Part shown: positions 5,860 through 14,175 of the stretch, one piece after another
Position numbering within the stretch: the first letter of the stretch is position 1
Layout: each line of letters opens with the position of its first letter
DNA from: a virus
Length of the DNA stretch: 30,200 nucleotides
Reading direction: 5' to 3' (one strand)
IMG/VR virus record: IMGVR_UViG_3300050014_000235
Coordinates: 1-30,200 of that record
Position numbers and translations under genes: made by a program
Notes under the pieces: generated by a model
What the model saw: the letters and a program-made list of their open reading frames with translations, nothing else
Told to the model about the DNA's origin: nothing
Databases searched by the model: none

Positions 5860-6795
5860 ATGACCCCCGAAGAAATCATTGCAGGCCGCGACCTGATCCC
5901 CTGGCAGGACCTGAGCCGGTGTTTCAAGGTATCCCCCCGCGGAATGGGCCTGCGGGCCTCCCTGTTGGTGCTGGTTTGTACCGCTTGCGCCGGCCCCCAG
6001 AAGCGCTTCCCCAACCCCCAACCTGCCCCTGTGATCGGCGTCACCAATACCGGGCCGATGCCTGTCTACGTCCTAGCTGGGCAGTCGAACGCCGCTGGTG
6101 GTGGTGAGATTTCCCAGCTCACAGCCGAGCAACAGGCCGTCCCGGAGGGGGCAATGATCTACTGCGCCGGGCCCAGGAATTATTACAGCGAGGACCCGAG
6201 CCTTCTGGGGCGATGGAGCCCTCTCATCGCTGGTGATGGCAATAATTTAACCTACTGCGGACCGGAACTGGGGTTCGCGCAGAGCATTCCCTCCCCGGCG
6301 CATCTCATCAAATACACGGTCTGCGGGACCAGTATGGATACCTTCTGGCGGTCGCCCAGCGCGGGTGGAGCGTTCCCGGGCTATGTCGGGCTACTGGAGG
6401 CGGTGCGGGACGGCCTGGCCTGCGCTGACATCCCGGGCGGCCAGCACATCGCTGGGTTGCTCTGGCTCCAGGGGGAGAGTGACGCGCCGGATGGCGAGGC
6501 GGCGGCGAACTACGCCGATCGGATGGCCGCCTTCATATCGGATTTCCGCGCAGCCGTGAATGAGCCCACGATGCCCGTGGTGGTTGCCCAGATCCACACG
6601 CTGCCGGTATGGACCTATGGGGTGACCGTCCAGGGATCACAGGCGTCCATGGCGACGATCATGCCCAACGTGGGCACGTTCTCAACCATGGATATCCCAG
6701 TCCCGTCGGCCACGAATCCCCATTTTGAGGGGCCAGAGCAGATTGAGGTTGGCCAGAGATTCGCAGCGACTATGCTGGCGCTCACTCCGGATTAA
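5860..6795 (+). CDS. SASA/CE6-type carbohydrate acetylesterase, secreted or lipoprotein-like
   Basis: The product has 311 residues. VLAGQSNAAGGG carries the nucleophile Ser76 of the sialate O-acetylesterase (SASA, CE6, SGNH-like) fold. LLWLQGESDA (residues 201-209) is the second conserved block, and NPHFEGPEQIEVGQRFA (286-302) supplies the catalytic His288 region. The expected reaction is removal of O-acetyl groups from polysaccharide. An internal start at 5944 would give MGLRASLLVLVCTACAG, a signal-peptide-like segment with a possible lipidated Cys, although the lipobox is imperfect. The first 28 residues may be a non-native N-terminus or a wrong start. It is the only plus-strand gene inside the minus-strand block and converges by 14 bases on the gene at 6782. 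It may be a cargo gene altering the host surface, or a virion enzyme. Confidence 0.75.
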   Translation: MTPEEIIAGRDLIPWQDLSRCFKVSPRGMGLRASLLVLVCTACAGPQKRFPNPQPAPVIGVTNTGPMPVYVLAGQSNAAGGGEISQLTAEQQAVPEGAMIYCAGPRNYYSEDPSLLGRWSPLIAGDGNNLTYCGPELGFAQSIPSPAHLIKYTVCGTSMDTFWRSPSAGGAFPGYVGLLEAVRDGLACADIPGGQHIAGLLWLQGESDAPDGEAAANYADRMAAFISDFRAAVNEPTMPVVVAQIHTLPVWTYGVTVQGSQASMATIMPNVGTFSTMDIPVPSATNPHFEGPEQIEVGQRFAATMLALTPD

Positions 6796-6970
6796 TCTCC
6801 CTGGGGTCACGGGTCGCCTCGTATTCCCGGGCCAGCCGTTCCGCCTCTCTGATCCGCTCGGCCATGCGCTGGGCGGCCCGTTCCTCCCGGCTGGCTTTGG
6901 CCGGGAGGGGTTTCTCTGCTTTCCGGGCCATCAGAGTGGACCAGCTGCGCCCGGAGCGCCGTGGGTCCAT
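6782..6970 (-). CDS. small charged protein downstream of the tail fibre
   Basis: The frame encodes 62 residues; an internal ATG at 6931 would give 49. The C-terminal part is a single, highly charged helix (ASREERAAQRMAERIREAERLAREYEATRD). Neither start has a good ribosome site: AGGAGAG is near 6989, and fits an ATG at 6983 in another frame better. It is the last gene of the structural transcript and overlaps the esterase tail to tail. Function unknown; real translation is only moderately supported. Confidence 0.4.
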   Translation of the reverse strand: MDPRRSGRSWSTLMARKAEKPLPAKASREERAAQRMAERIREAERLAREYEATRDPREINPE

Positions 6971-6991
6971 AGCAATAAGGCATTTTCTCTC

Positions 6992-8920
6992 CTAGAGGTT
7001 AAGACGGAAGCCGGATGTGAAAACAGTATTGTTGCCGTTCACACTTGCCCAATAGATATTGGAGGACTCCAATGTGATCCATTTACTGACGGTGAAAGAT
7101 GCAATAGTGGCTTGAATTTGAACCTTTAAAGGTGGAGGGTTAGTTGTCGAACTACACGTACCATACGCATTATTTGGAGCCACCATGGCGACACTGCTAG
7201 CGCCGTTGGTAACTGATATTACAACTTCGATCTGTGCCGCGTTGGGAGGAACAAAGGCACCCGTCGCAATTGACGCCCATGTTGGTGTATCGACATTTCC
7301 CACAGCCAACCCTCCTGAACTCGCCATGGAAGGAAGGTTTTGAACATTTCCTGTTGCCCCAACAACAAATTGGGTAACGTCATTGCACATATTGGCGTGG
7401 AGGGGGTACTTACTAGCCGTTGAATCGGTTGGGATATACCATACCATCGCCTTGGAAACGTAACCCGAGGGCAGCACTGGGTTGGTTTGGCTGGATGATG
7501 CGACCATGGAATCCGTCAAAGTGGACGGGTTATAGATTGCCCACACGGAATAATGAGCACCAGAATCCAATACAGATGCCACCGTCGCAGTAGAGCTTGC
7601 TGATCCAGAGGAATTAATCGGCGTTCCGGTGAGGGTCCCGGTGGCCGCTTCCGTTCCGATGGTCCCCGGGGTAGTCGAGAGAGTCCAGGGGCCAGTCCCG
7701 CTTACGATGGTCGTCCCAGCTAGAACACCGGCAGCGGTGACAAGCTGGCCGATGGCCGGAGTGCCTTTGGTTGTGGAGACGATGGTCATAACGTTCGTGG
7801 CAAAACTCGCAGTCCCGGCCCACTCCCGGTAGACCTGAAACGTGTTGGTGGTTGGGTTGATGACCCGGTAGGCCACACCCGTTGAAATCCCAGTGGGGAC
7901 TGTGCCACCAAAGGTTACAGCGGCTCCAGCAGGGTACCCATGGTTGGCAAGAGTTACCACAGCGGGGGATGCGGCAGAAATGGAACAGGTCTGCGGAGCC
8001 TGATTGTCGAGCCCACCAGCACCTGAGGCCGTAAGGGAACACGATAGGGACAGCGGACCCCGAAGGATGCCCTGGCCCGTGTCCGTCCCTGTCGCGGTCG
8101 TCACGTGCTCATAGACATGGTTAGCCGTGACTGAAATAGCAGCGGAAAGGCCGGTGGTGCTCCCCCGTAGATTTGAATGGGAACTATTTGGCGCAGCCGC
8201 AGGACGGATTGGATTGAGCAGCACCCAATACGTGCCGTCATATTCCACATCAGACAGGAGATTCGCGCTGATATTCGCCGCCACCAGGATACCGGACGGG
8301 TCATATTCCATGAGCGCAACCGGGCCAAGCCCGCTCACATTCAGGGTGTTCGATCCGGGCGTCCCCCCTGATGTGAATTTGACCCGGTAACGGGTGGGCG
8401 TTGCAAGGACTGTAATGGCCGGCACCGGGGTCAACGTATAGGCTGGAGCCGTCCCCCCTGTCGTGAATGCCGTCGCTACCTGCGTGGGTAGCCCCTGGAG
8501 GGCCTTGCCGACAGTCCCGGCAGGGTATGATGCTAGGGAAGCGCCATACCCAACCATCCCCGCCCCGTTGGCGGCGCTTGTGTCATCTTCGAACAGCACA
8601 TTGTTGGCGGCTATGGCCGCGTTGATCGCCGTCACCGTGGCGGCGCTGGAAACCGGGCCTACCGGGAAATTGGGCTGTTGGACATTGGCTGCGTCCACCA
8701 GGTTGAAATCGTAAGGGTTCGACCCGAGCCACAATTGATGCTGGCCGTTCCCGTCAAGGATGAGCGGGTTGGTATCCGGGATGGTCCCGGTGGCATCGGT
8801 GTAGGTCGACTGCGGAATCAATGTCCCAGCTTGGTAGCTGTAGAGCTTCCCACCAGCCAACGGGTCGCCATTGTTGTCGAATGCCTGGAAAACCAGGACG
8901 GGGGAGAGCGATGCGGTCAT
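6992..8920 (-). CDS. tail fibre / receptor-binding protein
   Basis: The product has 642 residues. The N-terminus (SPVLVFQAFDNNGDPLAGGKLYSY, about residues 6-80, with DANGNGQ-like DGNGQHQLWLG) is the virion-attachment region found on podovirus tail fibres and spikes. A segment GAGMVGYGASLASYPAGTVGKALQ (119-142) is a common linker into the distal domain. Residues 313-370 and 371-430 are two beta modules common in phage fibres (VTLANHGYPAGAAV..., and VMTIVSTTKGTPAIGQLV). The rest is Ser/Thr/Gly rich and beta. No hydrolase motif was seen, so receptor binding rather than depolymerisation is inferred. The start overlaps the previous stop (ATGA); it is last in the tail order, the position of P22 gp9. 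Confidence 0.85.
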   Translation of the reverse strand: MTASLSPVLVFQAFDNNGDPLAGGKLYSYQAGTLIPQSTYTDATGTIPDTNPLILDGNGQHQLWLGSNPYDFNLVDAANVQQPNFPVGPVSSAATVTAINAAIAANNVLFEDDTSAANGAGMVGYGASLASYPAGTVGKALQGLPTQVATAFTTGGTAPAYTLTPVPAITVLATPTRYRVKFTSGGTPGSNTLNVSGLGPVALMEYDPSGILVAANISANLLSDVEYDGTYWVLLNPIRPAAAPNSSHSNLRGSTTGLSAAISVTANHVYEHVTTATGTDTGQGILRGPLSLSCSLTASGAGGLDNQAPQTCSISAASPAVVTLANHGYPAGAAVTFGGTVPTGISTGVAYRVINPTTNTFQVYREWAGTASFATNVMTIVSTTKGTPAIGQLVTAAGVLAGTTIVSGTGPWTLSTTPGTIGTEAATGTLTGTPINSSGSASSTATVASVLDSGAHYSVWAIYNPSTLTDSMVASSSQTNPVLPSGYVSKAMVWYIPTDSTASKYPLHANMCNDVTQFVVGATGNVQNLPSMASSGGLAVGNVDTPTWASIATGAFVPPNAAQIEVVISVTNGASSVAMVAPNNAYGTCSSTTNPPPLKVQIQATIASFTVSKWITLESSNIYWASVNGNNTVFTSGFRLNL

Positions 8921-11091
8921 GGATTCACCTTTGCGATTTGAGGCGGCGGTTGCAAGACGGGTTCACCATCGTTGGTTGGGGTATTCTCTGGGACGCTAGG
9001 AGAAGTCGCAGGTTGGGTCTTCCGGGCCGCCGTCATGGCTGCAAAGACCTTGGGGAAATCCCTCCCAATCAATTTCAGCATGGCGGGGGAATTTGGTTTA
9101 ACGTCAGAGGCATTGTAAAGGAACTGTTTACCAGCTGGGTTGTTGAAGAACATGTCAACCGATCCATCCTTTATCGTATTGTAGAGCTTGAGCAGAGCGC
9201 TAGTCCCTCGGGTGGATTCCATGGCGCTTTCGGTGATCCGCTGGCCCAGGGCAGACGCCTGTTCAGGGTTTACCTTGGCCAAGGTTTGCATGAGGTTGTT
9301 GATCCCACTTAGTCGCCAAGCGTTTTCTCCTCCTTTAGGCATCGTAACGCCCAAAGTATTTAGGTGATCCGAGATACCACCTGAAACATTCCCTGGGATC
9401 CAATCGCCTGTTCGCTTATTCACTGCTTGTCGGATTGCATCCTCCCAAGTCGCTTGGGCGAATGCTGCCTGCCCCTTCGGCTCAAGGGCGTTGAAAATGC
9501 GTTGTGCTTTGTGCGTTCCAGCTTTCGTCAATGCTTGCACAACTTGGTCAGGGTCAGAAGTTTGAATCGCTTTGACAACGGTTGGGTCTCGGAATGTCCC
9601 GGAGTAATCCGAATATTCAGACCTTGCGAACTTGTCGGCAGTGGCCAAAGCAGGCTTACCACTTTTTTGCGCGGCATCGCTCATCGCATCATCAATAGCC
9701 TGCTTAGTCGCCTGGAGTGCTCCAGCACCTTTCTTCCCAACCTCGGCATCGGTTCCGGTAAAATAATCCGAAATGGCATCGCCAAGATCAGACCGAGTTT
9801 TTGCCATAGCTTTAAAGGTATTAGGGGTTTGGACGGTCTTGGTCAGAGGGTTACCAGATCCATCGAGGATCCCTGTAGGGACTTCCTTGGACACAGAGGC
9901 CAGATTATCCCGCAATTGGGTCAGCCGAGCGATTGCAGCATCTTTCTGTGGCCATTTCGAGGCATCTACCCCATTGGCATCCTTAATAAAACTGTCTAGG
10001 ACCCCGATTGGTTTTGCTGGGTCAATATTTACACCCTGTGCCAGTTCGTCCCGGAGGGAGAACAGCCGGTCCATTCGCATCTTTTCACGGAATGCCTGCA
10101 AGCCAGCTGACGTCTGCACGATATCCTTGGCATCGGGTCCCGCATTATTGATGTCTTCTAGTAGAGATTTTGCTGCAACGGCTCTCTTCCCTACCCCGTT
10201 AGAAGCTTCCTCAACAGCAGAAAGCCCCGCAAAAGGGGTATTTGCCGTCTGCTGCTTAAGGTCGTTAGAAAAGGCTTGGACCACCTGCTTGGCTTGCTGC
10301 AGTTCTTCGGCTGGCTGGGCTGAGGCCTTGACGATGGTCGAAGTTGGTAGGTCAACTCCCTGTTCCGCAGCATTGCCAAGGATTGCACTTCCGGATTCGC
10401 GTTGCGCTGCGTTGCCTGCGATAAGGCGCCGGACGCCAGCAGCAACTCCGGATTTCGCAAGGGAGAGGCCTCTTGAAAGGCCTGCCCCCGCAAGAGGGAT
10501 GGCCGCCCCAACGGTCCCGCCTATTGCTGCGTCATTGGCCACCTGCCCCGCGTAGCTGCTCCCGTCCTCCCGCTTGGGCTGGATCATCGTGGACGCTGCT
10601 GCTACTGCCGGAGCCGCTGCCAGAGTGGCCGGCGCCGCAACAAGGGCCGGGGCAACGCCCGCCATTGCCCCCACAGACTGCACAGCGCCGCCGCCCCACG
10701 TCTTGGCCGCCTGGGCGTCCCATTGCGCCTGTCGGTCGCGCTGCTCCTGTTGAAACTGCTGCAACCCTTGATCGCTCTGGAGCCCTACGGCATTGGCCAC
10801 ATGCTGGCCCAACTGCTCTGCCGCATAACCCGGCTGTTTGAACCCCTCGTACAGGTTCTTGCCAAGGTTGACCGCCGCGTTCTTCTGGTTCTGCCAGAAC
10901 GAGAGCACTTGGGCCATCGTGGACGGAGGCTTGGCCGGCGCGGTAGTTGCCGCAGGCGCCCCCGCGTCACGATACCCATCCTGGTTTCCCGATTGGGACG
11001 TATGCATGGCCCGAAGCCGCGCCCCAAGTTCCGGGGTGAGGGTATCCGGCATATCCACCATCGTCCCGTCTGGCATCTGGACTTGAGGCAT
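8917..11091 (-). CDS. internal virion / DNA ejection protein (gp16 position), 724 residues
   Basis: The N-terminus has MPQVQMPDGTMVDMPDTLTPE, a short motif often seen at the start of podovirus ejection proteins. Residues about 140-210 are Ala/Gly rich and hydrophobic (GAMAGVAPALVAAPATLAAAPAVAAAS, in part, then AIGGTVGAAIPLAGAGL), suited to crossing a membrane. The rest is long, helical and Gln/Lys rich. The C-terminus is Pro-rich. Gene order (three large helical proteins between tail hub and fibre) gives the P22 gp7/gp20/gp16 ejection set. No lytic transglycosylase signature was seen. Confidence 0.75.
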   Translation of the reverse strand: MPQVQMPDGTMVDMPDTLTPELGARLRAMHTSQSGNQDGYRDAGAPAATTAPAKPPSTMAQVLSFWQNQKNAAVNLGKNLYEGFKQPGYAAEQLGQHVANAVGLQSDQGLQQFQQEQRDRQAQWDAQAAKTWGGGAVQSVGAMAGVAPALVAAPATLAAAPAVAAASTMIQPKREDGSSYAGQVANDAAIGGTVGAAIPLAGAGLSRGLSLAKSGVAAGVRRLIAGNAAQRESGSAILGNAAEQGVDLPTSTIVKASAQPAEELQQAKQVVQAFSNDLKQQTANTPFAGLSAVEEASNGVGKRAVAAKSLLEDINNAGPDAKDIVQTSAGLQAFREKMRMDRLFSLRDELAQGVNIDPAKPIGVLDSFIKDANGVDASKWPQKDAAIARLTQLRDNLASVSKEVPTGILDGSGNPLTKTVQTPNTFKAMAKTRSDLGDAISDYFTGTDAEVGKKGAGALQATKQAIDDAMSDAAQKSGKPALATADKFARSEYSDYSGTFRDPTVVKAIQTSDPDQVVQALTKAGTHKAQRIFNALEPKGQAAFAQATWEDAIRQAVNKRTGDWIPGNVSGGISDHLNTLGVTMPKGGENAWRLSGINNLMQTLAKVNPEQASALGQRITESAMESTRGTSALLKLYNTIKDGSVDMFFNNPAGKQFLYNASDVKPNSPAMLKLIGRDFPKVFAAMTAARKTQPATSPSVPENTPTNDGEPVLQPPPQIAKVNP

Positions 11092-11092
11092 T

Positions 11093-12580
11093 CTAGAACC
11101 CCTTCGATTTCAGATAATCGTCAAGCGAAAGGACTTTCCCGGATGGTGCGCTTGAGCCGCTGTTCATGACCTGCCCCTTAAGCGCTGCGTCCCGCTGCTT
11201 CATCCAAGACTGGCGCTGGCCTTCGACAAGATTTTTGAGCGTCTGGAGCCCGCCCTTGGCCTGCTGTGGGCTGCTGAACGTGGGAATCAGGTTCGCTAGT
11301 TCTGAACGTTCCCCTTCAGTGCTCTGCCCGCCGGCCAAGTACTTGCCGACTTCGGCGGAAAGGATGGTCCCGGCGATCTTGGCATTCTGCATCGTGTCAG
11401 AACCAAACTGGGCGCCGAACTGGTTCCCTAGTTTGTTGGCCATCTGCACGTTGCCATTGTCCAAGGCATCGAAGATCTGCGTGAACACATCGGCATGGTG
11501 CAGGATGGTTTCCTGCTGTCGGATGGCACTTGCACCCTGCCCGGTGGTGAAGTATTCGCGGGCCTTGGCTGCGCTCTGGAACGTCTGCTTCGAGTCTCCG
11601 ACCGTTCCACCCTGTTGCTGCGCAAGGTAGTCAGCGCGGGCATTGGTGAGCCACGCTTGCGGGTTGCGGCTGGAGGGGGTGAGCCGAACGCCAGTTTCCG
11701 CCGTGGCCTTGGCCTGGGATTCGAGCGCAGGCGGGAGCGGCTTGGATGGATCAAAATCAGAGCTCCCACCCATTCCGATCTGCACCGTCGATTTCTGTGG
11801 GACAGGGGCAAACCCCCCAGGCGCCTCCCGCACTTCCCCGGTTTTCTTGTTGGTCTGGATCATGACCGGCTTGCCACCGCTCATCGCCGCCTTGGGCTCT
11901 CCCCAGAGGTCCGTTTCAGTGATGCTCGTTGCGGTGGGCGTCCCGCCGGGTTCGCTCGCAGGGGTCACGTTCACGATCCCATTGGGCGTGCTCATCGGCT
12001 TGCCGTAAAGCTGGTTTAATTTCTGCTCGCTGGAAAGTGTCTCGAACAATTCGCGCTTGACCATGCCTCGGATATCAGAATCCGTCGCATTATCTGGTAC
12101 CGAGCCGATAGCCTGCGCGAGCATTCCCTTGGCCTGGGGAAACTTGGTAGCGATCTGGTTTCCTTGTTCAATAAGATCCGCTTTGGTTAGCTCGGGTTTA
12201 GTCAAAAGCGATGCGAGGCTATTCCCCATGACCCCATGCAGTTTGGATTGCATGTCGAACTGTTCGGCCTGCATCTTCTGTTGAAGCTGCTGCTGCTCGG
12301 CCATTTGCTTGCCCAGCGCGGCCCCCTTGGAGGGGTTGATAGCCGTGATATCCCCCAGGAGCCCAGTGGTATCCATCGAGCCGTCCTGGCCCATCCTGCG
12401 CTGCGCAGCGGCCTTGATGGCTTGGTCCTCGTCCATGGCCCGCTGGGTCTGCTGTGCGCCCAACATGCTCATTTTGGTCTGCTGATTGGTTAGGGCGGTC
12501 TGCGCATTCATCTGCGCGTATTGGGCCGGCGCCAGGTTCGCCGGGGCACCCTCAAAGAGGACTGCAGGATTGATCGCCAT
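11093..12580 (-). CDS. internal virion / DNA ejection protein (gp20 position), 495 residues
   Basis: I chose ATG 12580 because GGAGG in the end of the previous gene is 6 bases upstream; a start 12 bases earlier lacks one. The product is Gln- and Ala-rich with coiled-coil character (LGKQMAEQQQLQQKMQAEQ, in part), lacks a signal peptide, and has Pro/Gly-rich linkers. Composition and position match ejection proteins, which enter the cell with the DNA. The family cannot be proven without alignment. Confidence 0.7.
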   Translation of the reverse strand: MAINPAVLFEGAPANLAPAQYAQMNAQTALTNQQTKMSMLGAQQTQRAMDEDQAIKAAAQRRMGQDGSMDTTGLLGDITAINPSKGAALGKQMAEQQQLQQKMQAEQFDMQSKLHGVMGNSLASLLTKPELTKADLIEQGNQIATKFPQAKGMLAQAIGSVPDNATDSDIRGMVKRELFETLSSEQKLNQLYGKPMSTPNGIVNVTPASEPGGTPTATSITETDLWGEPKAAMSGGKPVMIQTNKKTGEVREAPGGFAPVPQKSTVQIGMGGSSDFDPSKPLPPALESQAKATAETGVRLTPSSRNPQAWLTNARADYLAQQQGGTVGDSKQTFQSAAKAREYFTTGQGASAIRQQETILHHADVFTQIFDALDNGNVQMANKLGNQFGAQFGSDTMQNAKIAGTILSAEVGKYLAGGQSTEGERSELANLIPTFSSPQQAKGGLQTLKNLVEGQRQSWMKQRDAALKGQVMNSGSSAPSGKVLSLDDYLKSKGF

Positions 12581-12581
12581 G

Positions 12582-13427
12582 TCAGCCTCCATACCCCATG
12601 TTCATTACTTGGCCGTTCCGGTTTGTATAGGTGTTTCCTGCGGTGTTCCAATAATTAGCGGACCCCATATTCCCATACATCCCGTTGTTTTCAATTTGGC
12701 CCCCACCGGACCCGCCGCCGAACATGCTTCCCAGGTTGCTAAAGCCAAGGCCGCTGCTCGATCCGCCTGCGGATTGCCCCGAGTTGTCCCCGCCGCCTCC
12801 GCTCCACGCGCCAGCTGCGCGGCTGTCCTGGGTCTGCCAGTTCCGGTATTTAGCCATCGTGCCGGCTGCCTGGAGATTGCCAATCTCTCCAATCCCGTTG
12901 GCCATATTGGTCCCATATTGGTTTGAGTAGTTCGCGCTCTGGTTTGCGGCATTCTGACCGATCCCGGCCATGGAACTGAGCCGGCTGAACTGGTTGTTTT
13001 GATTGGTGTTGAAGCGGTTATAGGCGTTTTGGTATTCCTGGGAAGCCTGCCCCTGGTTGTAATCCGAAATGGATTTGAGGGCGGCGCCACTGAGGTTGAG
13101 CCCTTTGGACGCGGAAGCGCGATCAAGGGCCTGTTGCCCCTGCTGGAGCCTGAACTGATACCCTGGGTCCTTGTTGAAATCCCCCATCGTGAACGACTGA
13201 CCGCCATTCGAGAATTGGGACTGGAGGCCAGCGGTTCCGGTGTCACCCACGGAACGATAAGGGGATAGATAATTCTGAGTCTTTTCGTACTGCTGGCCCA
13301 TGAAATTGTTGGCGTTTTGCTGCCCATTGATCTGGGCGTTGTTGGCTTTGTCGATTGCGTTGTTGCCCACAACCGCCTGGAGCCCGGCGCTCGCGCTCTG
13401 AATGATCGAACCACCCATTGCACCCAT
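12582..13427 (-). CDS. DNA transfer / ejection protein (gp7 position), 281 residues
   Basis: The product starts with a small-residue segment (GGSIIQSASAGLQAVVG), then DPGYQFRLQQGQQALDR, ASASKGLNLSGAALKSISDYNQ and a long Asn/Gln-rich region (SQEYQNAYNRFNTNQNNQFSRL). This order is typical of a common phage family annotated as DNA transfer or tail-tip structural protein. The C-terminus is Gly/Asn/Tyr rich and low-complexity. It precedes the two larger ejection-type genes; the stop is 1 base before the next start. Confidence 0.75.
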   Translation of the reverse strand: MGAMGGSIIQSASAGLQAVVGNNAIDKANNAQINGQQNANNFMGQQYEKTQNYLSPYRSVGDTGTAGLQSQFSNGGQSFTMGDFNKDPGYQFRLQQGQQALDRASASKGLNLSGAALKSISDYNQGQASQEYQNAYNRFNTNQNNQFSRLSSMAGIGQNAANQSANYSNQYGTNMANGIGEIGNLQAAGTMAKYRNWQTQDSRAAGAWSGGGGDNSGQSAGGSSSGLGFSNLGSMFGGGSGGGQIENNGMYGNMGSANYWNTAGNTYTNRNGQVMNMGYGG

Positions 13428-13879
13428 CAGCCCACCCCCAACATGATCAGATCATGCGTTTGGCCATTCTTCTGCCAGCTTCCCGGATTCAGACCGAACT
13501 CCTTGAGTCCAGCGAGTTTCGCATACCTCAATCCTAGCCTATTACAGCTAGGCACTGAAGTAATAATCCGTTTGAAATTAGTATTCGACCATACCCACAA
13601 CTTCAACGCTTCGCCCGCCGCCTTGGCCCGGATGCCCCCACAGGTTTTCAGCAACGCCACATGGGCCTCGCAGACAGTCATGTTTATGGTATAAATAGGG
13701 AAAAGCCCAAGGTATTCAGCCTCATCCCATGCCCCGAGCCACCAGGTTCCGATCAGCGGAACCGGGTGGAAATCTTCCGGCTTGATGAACCCATCGTCAG
13801 CCATCGCATCCCAGATATGGGGCGTGGTCAGAGTCGATCTGACCAGTTCCATATTGGTGATGGGCTCGATTCGGATCAC
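13427..13879 (-). CDS. GNAT-like virion-cluster protein (P22 gp14 position), 150 residues
   Basis: I chose GTG 13879, overlapping the previous stop as GTGA and preceded by GGAGA; a longer reading would run back through the upstream gene. MIRIEPI at the start, GIRAKAAGEALKLWVWSNTNFKRIITSV and RLGLRYAKLAGLKEFG have the strand-helix order of a GNAT acetyltransferase fold, although the acetyl-CoA loop is poor. Proteins of this type in P22-like clusters have been placed with gp14 / DUF2824. The function in the virion is unknown. Confidence 0.65.
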   Translation of the reverse strand: MIRIEPITNMELVRSTLTTPHIWDAMADDGFIKPEDFHPVPLIGTWWLGAWDEAEYLGLFPIYTINMTVCEAHVALLKTCGGIRAKAAGEALKLWVWSNTNFKRIITSVPSCNRLGLRYAKLAGLKEFGLNPGSWQKNGQTHDLIMLGVG

Positions 13880-14175
13880 GTCAATTCTCCATACCAGGTT
13901 TGCCACACGGGCGTCATTTCTCTTGTTTTCGGGTCGATTATTGGGGTGATGATGGGCGCCGGATTGGTTGGGAAATTCTTTGCACACCACAAGGCCCACA
14001 CATTGTTGATAATCCCGCTGCCAAGATCTGCCATCGGTGTGTAAATCGGGGCAGGGGACGATATGCTTTTGCTTTTAGGAATAGACATGAGGAACCAATT
14101 AGCCCAACTGGTATCACACATCCCCGTCGCTGGGTCGATGATTGGGTTGGTGAGAGGGGCAGGGGTCAGCGCCAT
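13876..14175 (-). CDS. small virion-cluster protein with two repeats (gp26 position), 99 residues
   Basis: ATG 14175 overlaps the previous stop (TGATG) and has GGGGG upstream at proper spacing; GTG 14178 is an alternative. The sequence has two related halves: NPIIDPATGMCDTSWANWF near residue 10 and TPIIDPKTREMTPVWQTWY near residue 77, both of the pattern xPIIDPxTxxxxxxWxxW. The gene sits where P22 encodes the tail needle gp26, but it is much shorter and lacks an evident coiled coil, so it may not be a needle. Confidence 0.65.
   Translation of the reverse strand: MALTPAPLTNPIIDPATGMCDTSWANWFLMSIPKSKSISSPAPIYTPMADLGSGIINNVWALWCAKNFPTNPAPIITPIIDPKTREMTPVWQTWYGELT

Noticed and set aside
6787-6983. 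ATG 6983 (minus strand) with AGGAGAG and an ORF of about 58 residues
   Set aside because: Good ribosome spacing, but the product is Pro/Gly/Arg-rich like a shadow; the charged helix frame (6782-6970) looks more protein-like. Left open in the feature entry.
9773-10555. 260-residue plus-strand ORF opposite the gp16-position gene
   Set aside because: Antisense shadow of a 724-residue ejection-type gene; no ribosome site and random Ser/Ala/Arg composition.
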